From NCBI GenBank assembly GCA_937896495.1, contig CALBNQ010000212.1, positions 1 through 15,187 of the forward strand: DNA of 15,187 nt, read 5' to 3'. A program made the position numbers and the translations under genes. A model generated the notes under the pieces. That model saw nothing but the letters and a program-made list of their open reading frames with translations, was not told where the DNA came from and searched no databases. Shown here piece after piece: positions 1 to 4,692 of this stretch (position 1 is its first letter; every line of letters starts with the position of its first letter). Source of the stretch: an uncultured archaeon (GTDB lineage: Archaea; Thermoproteota; Nitrososphaeria; Nitrososphaerales; Nitrosopumilaceae).

Positions 1-1
1 T

Positions 2-277
2 GATATTTCTGTTCCATCCTGGATTAAAAATAATGCAGGTTGGTGGGCAGAAGATACAATAGATGATGAAACTTTTGTTCGCGGAATTGAATTTTTGGTA
101 AAAAATCAAGTTATCACAACGTCTCCAACTACTCAAGGTTCCGGAACAGGTTCAGATGAAATCCCATCCTGGATTAAAAATAATGCAGGTTGGTGGGCAG
201 AAGATACAATAGATGATGAAACTTTTGTTCGCGGAATTGAATTTTTGATCAAAGAAGGAATACTTTTGGTAAATTAA
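2..277 (+). CDS. C-terminal part of thaumarchaeal surface protein with tandem Trp-rich modules (5' truncated)
   Basis: The frame is open from the window's first bases to the TAA at 275-277, so only the C-terminal 91 residues are seen. They form two copies of a module of about 36 residues (PSWIKNNAGWWAEDTIDDE, then TFVRGIEFLIK), joined by a Ser/Thr/Gly-rich linker. From memory, this W-I-K-N-x-A-G-W-W module recurs at the C-termini of exported thaumarchaeal proteins such as copper-binding or peptidase-like ones; its function is not established. The last copy ends in GILLVN just before the stop. The N-terminal domain, which would say what the protein does, lies outside the window. The two copies are identical in DNA as well as in protein (see the repeat entry). 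The reading frame is certain; the identity of the whole protein is unknown. Confidence 0.75.
   Translation, partial: DISVPSWIKNNAGWWAEDTIDDETFVRGIEFLVKNQVITTSPTTQGSGTGSDEIPSWIKNNAGWWAEDTIDDETFVRGIEFLIKEGILLVN
14..247 (+). repeat. 84-bp perfect direct repeat, period 150 bp, inside the surface-protein gene
   Basis: Bases 14-97 and 164-247 match at every position, and the match breaks on both sides (T/C before, G/A after). The two copies encode the Trp-rich module, with a 66-bp linker between them. Identity at third codon positions means a recent duplication or gene conversion, not protein-level selection alone. More copies may lie upstream of the window. Confidence 0.95.
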
Positions 278-326
278 TTGAAACTAAAACAATTACCGCC
301 AAAATCTAAATAAATTTTTGAATAAT

Positions 327-335
327 CTTATTATA
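327..335 (+). promoter_or_regulatory. TATA-like element of the rhomboid gene
   Basis: CTTATTATA lies about 27-35 bp before the ATG at 362, the spacing seen at other starts in this window. It predicts a very short leader. Position and composition are the only evidence. Confidence 0.4.
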
Positions 336-361
336 CAAATTTCAATGATTAAACATGACTA

Positions 362-1141
362 ATGTTTCCATTACGTGATGAAAATCCTCATCCACCTGGG
401 TTTAAACCAAAAGTAACAATTGCATTAATAATTGTAAATGCAGTTGTATTTCTAATACAAGCAGTATACACAGGACAAATTCTTGATTTTACAAACTCAA
501 ATGCATTTACAATGTTTTACAATTGGGGTGCTGTTCCAAATTGTATAACTGGAGCTACTGGTTCTCTAATTGATTTTGGTGCAGGAGCAGTACGACTTGA
601 TTGTCCATCAGTACCATACGTATCTTTACTAAGTTCCATTTTCATGCATGGAGGATTACTTCATTTTGCAGGTAACATGTGGTTTTTGTGGATTTTTGGT
701 GATAACATTGAACAAAAGTTTGGTAAACTAAAGTTTCTAGGAATCTACTTAATTTGGGGAATTCTTGCAGGATTACTTCACATTTATGGTGATACATCTA
801 GTGTAATTCCTGCAGTTGGAGCATCAGGTGCAATTTCTGGAGTTTTGGGTGCATATTTGGTAATTTTTCCAAGAGCCAGAATTCAGACCTTTATGATGTT
901 GGGATTCTTTTGGAGAATGATGCATATTCAGGCACGTTGGTTTTTACCATTTTGGCTTGTATTTCAAAATCTACTACCATTGTTTACCAGTGGATTTGGA
1001 GTAGCTGGTGGTGGAGTTGCATATTTGGCACACATTGGTGGATTTGCAGTTGGTTTGGCAACTGGATATTTGTACAAAAAAACACACAGTTCTGATTTCA
1101 CATATGGTACAAGGTATGGGTATAGATCAGATTACAGATAA
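362..1141 (+). CDS. Rhomboid-family intramembrane serine protease
   Basis: Cleaves membrane-spanning substrates within the lipid bilayer, using a Ser-His dyad. The sequence shows hydrophobic helices from residue 18 onward, the HxxxN motif on an early core helix (His101, Asn105), the catalytic GASG motif with Ser155 (153-156), and the partner His224 in LAHIGG (222-227), followed by a final helix and a short charged tail rich in Tyr and Arg. At 259 residues it is close to the minimal six-helix core, with a loop of about 50 residues after the first helix (about 35-85) that contains two cysteines (61 and 81). All catalytic residues are present, so it should be active. The ATG start places FPLRDENP before the first helix, a common N-terminus in prokaryotic rhomboids. 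Substrates cannot be predicted. Confidence 0.93.
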   Translation: MFPLRDENPHPPGFKPKVTIALIIVNAVVFLIQAVYTGQILDFTNSNAFTMFYNWGAVPNCITGATGSLIDFGAGAVRLDCPSVPYVSLLSSIFMHGGLLHFAGNMWFLWIFGDNIEQKFGKLKFLGIYLIWGILAGLLHIYGDTSSVIPAVGASGAISGVLGAYLVIFPRARIQTFMMLGFFWRMMHIQARWFLPFWLVFQNLLPLFTSGFGVAGGGVAYLAHIGGFAVGLATGYLYKKTHSSDFTYGTRYGYRSDYR

Positions 1142-1196
1142 TTACATCCAAAACAATTCTTGAAAGAATAAATTCTTGATTCTACTTGAAATTTTT

Positions 1197-1373
1197 ATGC
1201 CTTTGATCACAGTATCAATGTATCCTGGACGTACACAGGAACAAAAAGATGAATATGCAAAAGCAATTACAAAGTCAGCAGTAGAGATTCTAAAAACAAA
1301 AGAGAATCATGTAATTGTTGTTTTTGAAGACAATCCTAAAGAAAACTGGTTTCTAGCTGGAAACCAACTTTAA
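1197..1373 (+). CDS. 4-oxalocrotonate tautomerase-family enzyme
   Basis: A 58-residue protein beginning Met-Pro-Leu-Ile. In this family the initiator Met is removed and Pro becomes the N-terminal catalytic base, so the ATG at 1197 is the right start; an upstream in-frame start at 1176 would add seven residues and bury the proline. The family is 58-70 residues long and forms a beta-alpha-beta fold that assembles as hexamers or trimers. PGRTQEQKDEYAKAIT at 10-25 fits the usual helix, and VIVVFEDNP at 39-47 fits the second strand. It should act on an enol or keto acid in the cytoplasm. Substrate and pathway are unknown. It starts 55 nt after the rhomboid gene, with AATAAAT about 25-30 bp before the ATG as a possible TATA element, so it may be transcribed alone. 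Confidence 0.88.
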   Translation: MPLITVSMYPGRTQEQKDEYAKAITKSAVEILKTKENHVIVVFEDNPKENWFLAGNQL

Positions 1374-1389
1374 TTATTTTTAAAAAAAA

Positions 1390-1417
1390 TACTGGAAATA
1401 TTCCTGTCCAGTACAGG
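1390..1417. repeat. Two overlapping inverted repeats downstream of the tautomerase gene
   Basis: TACTGGA (1390-1396) pairs with TCCAGTA (1407-1413), and CCTGT (1403-1407) pairs with ACAGG (1413-1417) across CCAGT. The two pairings share bases and exclude each other. They may form an RNA hairpin at the transcript end or a protein site; nothing decides which. Confidence 0.45.
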
Positions 1418-1480
1418 TATGACATACACACTTCCTATGGTCGGTTAATAATATTGGAACAAATTTGTATAATAATAAAA

Positions 1481-1503
1481 TGGTACATTTAGCTATTGTA
1501 CCA
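1481..1503. promoter_or_regulatory. Palindromic operator-like site upstream of the nitrilase promoter
   Basis: TGGTACA (1481-1487) and TGTACCA (1497-1503) form a perfect 7-bp inverted repeat with a 9-bp centre. The site lies about 40-62 bp before the nitrilase ATG and just upstream of its probable TATA element (about 1514-1521), where archaeal activators, and some repressors, bind. Two half-sites about 1.5 helical turns apart fit a dimeric winged-helix protein. The binder is unknown. Confidence 0.45.
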
Positions 1504-1542
1504 ATGCTTTATCCTTTTATTCCCATATGATTATCTCATTTC

Positions 1543-2340
1543 ATGAAAGTTGCAGTAATTCAATTCAAAGCATCAACTAGTAAGGAAAATAATTTACAAA
1601 AAATTATTTCATACATTTCAAAAGCTGCTTCAAATCATGCAACCTTTTGCGCATTTCCAGAATTTATGATGTTTTACACAAACTCTAAACAAACTCCAAA
1701 ACAACTTGCAGAACTTGCAGAAACAATTAATGGAAATTTCATTACACAAATTGCAAAAACTGCAAAAGAAAATCATATTCAAGTAATTGGTTCATTTTAT
1801 GAAAAGAGTAAAAAGAAAAACAGAGTTTATGATACTGCATTTGTCATTAATGAGTCAGGTAAAGTGATTTCTACATATAGAAAAATTCATCTTTATGATG
1901 CATTAGGTTTTAGAGAGTCTGACAAGATGGTTCCAGGCTCAAAAATCACAAAACCTGTTAACACTTCTATTGGAAAAATAGGTATGATGATTTGTTATGA
2001 TTTGAGATTTCCTGAAATGTCTAGATCTTTGGCACTTGCTGGTTCTGAAATTTTAGTTGCACCATCAGCTTGGGTAAAAGGTAACATGAAAGAAGACCAT
2101 TGGATTACAATTAACAAAACACGTGCAATTGAAAATGGATGTTATGTTGTAGCTCCTGATCAAGTTGGAAATATTTACTGTGGGAGAAGTTTAGTTGTTT
2201 CTCCATATGGAAAAATTTTACTTGATATGAAAAAGAAACAAGGAATCAGTTATGTTAATATTAATTTGGACAAAGTAAAACAAACACGAAAAACTTTACC
2301 ATTACTAAAAAATAGAAAACCTACTGTTTACTCTTTGTAG
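1543..2340 (+). CDS. Nitrilase-superfamily carbon-nitrogen hydrolase (omega-amidase/Nit2-like)
   Basis: A 265-residue single-domain amidohydrolase that splits a C-N bond in an amide through a Cys thioester. The Glu-Lys-Cys triad is visible: Glu40 in FPEF, Lys114 in YRKIHLYD, and Cys151 in MMICYDLRFPE. The CYDLRFPE and YRKIHL motifs are those of the Nit1/Nit2 branch, whose characterised members hydrolyse omega-amides such as alpha-ketoglutaramate or repair deaminated glutathione; the exact substrate here cannot be told. The length matches the family with no extra domains. The ATG at 1543 begins directly with strand 1 (MKVAVIQF), as in homologues, and a TATA-like CTTTTATT lies about 22-29 bp upstream. 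The 3' end overlaps the convergent zinc-finger gene by 20 bp. Confidence 0.9.
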   Translation: MKVAVIQFKASTSKENNLQKIISYISKAASNHATFCAFPEFMMFYTNSKQTPKQLAELAETINGNFITQIAKTAKENHIQVIGSFYEKSKKKNRVYDTAFVINESGKVISTYRKIHLYDALGFRESDKMVPGSKITKPVNTSIGKIGMMICYDLRFPEMSRSLALAGSEILVAPSAWVKGNMKEDHWITINKTRAIENGCYVVAPDQVGNIYCGRSLVVSPYGKILLDMKKKQGISYVNINLDKVKQTRKTLPLLKNRKPTVYSL

Positions 2341-2794
2341 ATTTCACTTCTCTACTTTTACAATTAAAATTTGCACATTGTTTAGTCCATTTTTGATTCC
2401 TTGTATATCTAAAAATTACCATTGGCCATTTACAAACATCACATGGTTGTTTTGTTGCACGAAGTTTTGCTTTTTGTAATAGTGGAGAGGATGCTTTACA
2501 TCCACCATAAAAATTTGAACACCCCATGAAGCGTTTTCTTGTAGTTCTTGATCGAATTACCATTAGTTCACCTAGTTTGCATTGTGGACATTGCACTAGT
2601 CCATTTTTTGGAGAATTAGTTCCAAGAATCATGTATTTTTTTTCTTTTGATGACCAAGAAAGATATCCATTACTATCCAAAAATTGAATTATTTCTTTTT
2701 TGAAGATATTGGTTTTGGACTTTGAAGTTTTTACAACATGTCTTGCAGTAATTTTTTTAATTTGAATAGTTCTAACTCTTTTTTTTATTGGCAT
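2321..2794 (-). CDS. Stand-alone topoisomerase IA-type C4 zinc-finger protein
   Basis: A basic 157-residue protein. After a Lys/Arg-rich N-terminus come two zinc modules: CPQC with a partner GCSNFYGGC, then PLLQKAKLRATKQ, then CDVC with partner CANFNC. This order, including the connecting 'PL-Q-x-x-K' stretch, resembles the C-terminal zinc fingers of archaeal topoisomerase I, but no catalytic topoisomerase domain is present. I expect single-strand DNA or RNA binding. I chose the ATG at 2792-2794 rather than one at 2840-2842 because a minus-strand TATA element (CTATAAAAA, about 2820-2829) lies between them; the longer form would begin upstream of its own promoter. The chosen start predicts a nearly leaderless transcript. 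Role unknown. Confidence 0.72.
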   Translation of the reverse strand: MPIKKRVRTIQIKKITARHVVKTSKSKTNIFKKEIIQFLDSNGYLSWSSKEKKYMILGTNSPKNGLVQCPQCKLGELMVIRSRTTRKRFMGCSNFYGGCKASSPLLQKAKLRATKQPCDVCKWPMVIFRYTRNQKWTKQCANFNCKSREVKSTKSKQ

Positions 2795-2819
2795 TGTATA
2801 TGGTACAATTACTAAAACG

Positions 2820-2829
2820 ATTTTTATAG
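2820..2829. promoter_or_regulatory. Shared bidirectional TATA element
   Basis: ATTTTTATAG reads as a TATA box on both strands. The thiolase GTG (2851) is about 26 bp from its centre on one side, and the zinc-finger ATG (2794) about 30 bp on the other. Both spacings suit leaderless or near-leaderless archaeal transcripts. The intergenic region is only 56 bp, leaving little room for two separate promoters. Confidence 0.5.
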
Positions 2830-2850
2830 GGATTTGCATCAATCACATTT

Positions 2851-4005
2851 GTGGAAAAGGTTTGTGTTCTTGGTGCAGGTAGTACCAAATATGGAAAATT
2901 AGCAGACAGTATAGCAGATATTGCAACTCAGGCGTCAGTTTCAGCCATTGAGACTGCTGGAATCGATCCAAAAGAGATCAAGGCATCTTACATTTCAAAT
3001 GTTTTTGGAGTTGCAGACAAACAGGTACATCTTGGACCTGTCTTAATGAGTAATTTAGGAATTTCAGATAAACCATCATTATCTATTGAATCAGCATGTG
3101 GAAGTGGTTCAGTAGCATTCAGAGAAGCATATGCAAATGTTGCTGCTGGATTTTATGATTGTCTTGTAGTTACTGGTGTTGAGAAAGTAACTCATACTGG
3201 AACTGAATGGACAACAACTTACTTTGCATATTGTTCTGATTTCTTTTATGAAGGACAAGCAGGTGCATCATTTCCAGGATTGTTTGCATCAATGGCTCGA
3301 GCTTACTTGACAGAATTTGATGCAACTGAAGAAGACTTTGCTAAAGTTGCAGTAAAGAATCATGAAAATGGTTTACTTAATCCAAAAGCTCATCTACAAA
3401 AGAAAATTACTATTGATGATGTTTTAAATTCTGCAGTAGTTGCTAGTCCGTTAAAACTTTATGACTGCTGTCCATTTTCTGATGGTGCAAGTTCTGTAAT
3501 TTTGTGTTCTGAAAAGTTTGCAAAAGAACATGGTAATGACTATGTTGAAGTAATTGGTTCAGGTCGTGGCGGTTCACCAGCAGCATTACAAGGACGTGAA
3601 CACATGACAACTATTCCAAGTACAAAGATTGCAGCACAAGCTGCATATGACATGGCAGGAATAACTGCAAAAGATATAGACTTTGCAGAAGTACATGATT
3701 GTTTTACAATTGCAGAAATTGTTGATACAGAAGATTTAGGATTCTTTGAAAAAGGTAAAGGTGTTCAAGCAATTCGTGAAGATAGAACCAAATTAAATTC
3801 TGATATATCCATTAATCCATCTGGAGGTTTAAAATCAAAAGGACATCCAATTGGTGCAACAGGTGTGGGACAAGTTGCAGAAGTGTATGATCAACTAACT
3901 GGAAAAGCTGGTGCAAGAACTGTCAATGATGCAAAAATTGGTTTAACTCATAATTTTGGTGCAACAGGAGCCAGTTGTGCTGTCCACGTATTCCAAAGTG
4001 TATAA
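2851..4005 (+). CDS. Archaeal thiolase (acetoacetyl-CoA beta-ketothiolase-type)
   Basis: Interconverts two acetyl-CoA and acetoacetyl-CoA, or a related beta-ketoacyl-CoA. The 384-residue sequence has the nucleophile Cys83 in ESACGSG, His282 in EVHDCF, and His332 in GHPIGATG, followed by HNFGATGASC with Cys376 near the C-terminus. This is the SCP2/archaeal thiolase branch rather than the bacterial PhaA type. In ammonia-oxidising thaumarchaea such an enzyme splits acetoacetyl-CoA in the 3-hydroxypropionate/4-hydroxybutyrate carbon-fixation cycle and can also feed mevalonate synthesis; the sequence does not show which. The start is GTG, supported by a TATA element about 26 bp upstream and by the N-terminal strand starting immediately (EKVCVLGAGSTKYG). 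The DUF35 partner gene starts 1 nt after the stop. Confidence 0.9.
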   Translation: MEKVCVLGAGSTKYGKLADSIADIATQASVSAIETAGIDPKEIKASYISNVFGVADKQVHLGPVLMSNLGISDKPSLSIESACGSGSVAFREAYANVAAGFYDCLVVTGVEKVTHTGTEWTTTYFAYCSDFFYEGQAGASFPGLFASMARAYLTEFDATEEDFAKVAVKNHENGLLNPKAHLQKKITIDDVLNSAVVASPLKLYDCCPFSDGASSVILCSEKFAKEHGNDYVEVIGSGRGGSPAALQGREHMTTIPSTKIAAQAAYDMAGITAKDIDFAEVHDCFTIAEIVDTEDLGFFEKGKGVQAIREDRTKLNSDISINPSGGLKSKGHPIGATGVGQVAEVYDQLTGKAGARTVNDAKIGLTHNFGATGASCAVHVFQSV

Positions 4006-4006
4006 C

Positions 4007-4375
4007 ATGTCAGTCAAAGAATTACTCATTGAAAACGCCAAACAAGGTAAGGTATTAACTCATAAATGCACTAGTTGTGGGCATCTTCATCTCTCAACTG
4101 TATACTATTGTGAAAAATGTGGCAGTAAGGGTTTTGAGAATGAAATTTTGGAAGGAACAGGCACAATTGCCACCTATACAATAATTACAGTTGCTCCTGC
4201 TGGCTTTGAAAAATATACCCCATATGCTTTTGTTGTTTTACATTTGGATAACTCTGATTTGAGAATTTCTGGATTTATGGCAAATATTGCAATTCCTGAA
4301 GATCTCCCAGTTGGAACAAAAGCCAAAATTACTGATTTTGATGAACATCGTGGAATCATCATTGAAAAGCAGTAA
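4007..4375 (+). CDS. DUF35 zinc-ribbon/OB-fold thiolase partner protein
   Basis: A 122-residue protein with an N-terminal helix, a rubredoxin-like zinc ribbon (Cys21, Cys24, Cys35, Cys38) and an OB-fold (about 48-120). In the structurally known methanogen complex of thiolase, DUF35 protein and HMG-CoA synthase, the DUF35 protein bridges the two enzymes and helps channel acetoacetyl-CoA. Here the gene directly follows a thiolase, with ATG 1 nt after its TAA, so co-translation and a stable complex are likely. No HMG-CoA synthase gene is adjacent, so the partner arrangement may differ. I chose the ATG at 4007 over an in-frame start at 3956 because the latter would overlap the thiolase end and add 17 residues without family character. 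Confidence 0.88.
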   Translation: MSVKELLIENAKQGKVLTHKCTSCGHLHLSTVYYCEKCGSKGFENEILEGTGTIATYTIITVAPAGFEKYTPYAFVVLHLDNSDLRISGFMANIAIPEDLPVGTKAKITDFDEHRGIIIEKQ

Positions 4376-4444
4376 AATAATTTATTTGAATTATTAAAAA
4401 ATTTAAAATAGATTCTTAATTATTTTGCATCTTTAATCATTTTC

Positions 4445-4606
4445 ATGTCAGTAGAAATTGCATGTGGAAAATGTGGTGAAAAGATCAAAGACATGAAGAT
4501 GTTAAAATCTCTAAAAGATGTAATGAAACATACTGATGGAAAATGTCCATCATGTGGACAAAAACTTTCAACAGCAGAATTTTCCCTTGATGTTCAAGAA
4601 AAATAG
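4445..4606 (+). CDS. Small zinc-ribbon protein, 53 residues, unknown function
   Basis: A short ORF with ATG at 4445 and TAG at 4604-4606. It has two cysteine pairs, Cys7/Cys10 (CGKC) and Cys34/Cys37 (CPSC), separated by a Lys/Met-rich helical stretch, which is the layout of a treble-clef or ribbon zinc site. It begins MSVEIACGKCG. A possible TATA element (TCTTAATTAT, 4414-4423) lies 22-31 bp before the ATG, and T-runs follow the stop, so it looks like a single-gene unit. It sits between the thiolase/DUF35 pair and the NrdD-like regulator, all on one strand. I do not recognise a named family. Paired Cys, codon use like the neighbours, and independent signals support it as a real gene. Confidence 0.68.
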   Translation: MSVEIACGKCGEKIKDMKMLKSLKDVMKHTDGKCPSCGQKLSTAEFSLDVQEK

Positions 4607-4631
4607 TACAACAAACGATCGTATTTAGATC

Positions 4632-4646
4632 TTTTTTATTTTTTTT
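4632..4646 (+). terminator. T-rich terminator after the small zinc-ribbon gene
   Basis: Two T-runs (six and nine T, separated by one A) begin about 25 nt after the TAG at 4606. Archaeal RNA polymerase stops at such tracts without needing a hairpin. The same stretch could also act as a weak TATA-like element for the gene at 4689. Confidence 0.4.
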
Positions 4647-4663
4647 CTAGGCACAAATGTTAT

Positions 4664-4692
4664 TAGGTGTACCTAGTCATGATATTTCATGA
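4664..4692. promoter_or_regulatory. Repeats at the start of the NrdD-like regulator gene (possible self-control site)
   Basis: An inverted repeat TAGGT-GT-ACCTA (4664-4675) is followed by two copies of the palindrome TCATGA (4677-4682 and 4687-4692), 10 bp apart, about one helical turn. The second overlaps the ATG at 4689. Upstream, AACGATC (4614-4620) recurs at 6906-6912 before the reductase gene. The pattern could be an autoregulatory site, but the elements are short and AT-rich DNA gives many such matches. Confidence 0.25.

Noticed and set aside
910..1095. Second plus-strand frame inside the rhomboid gene
   Set aside because: It overlaps the catalytic part of a clear rhomboid in another frame and has low-complexity Trp/Cys-rich content typical of a shifted frame.
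1390..1417. Intrinsic hairpin terminator or riboswitch
   Set aside because: The stems are only 5-7 bp and no T-run follows directly, so only the inverted repeats are recorded.
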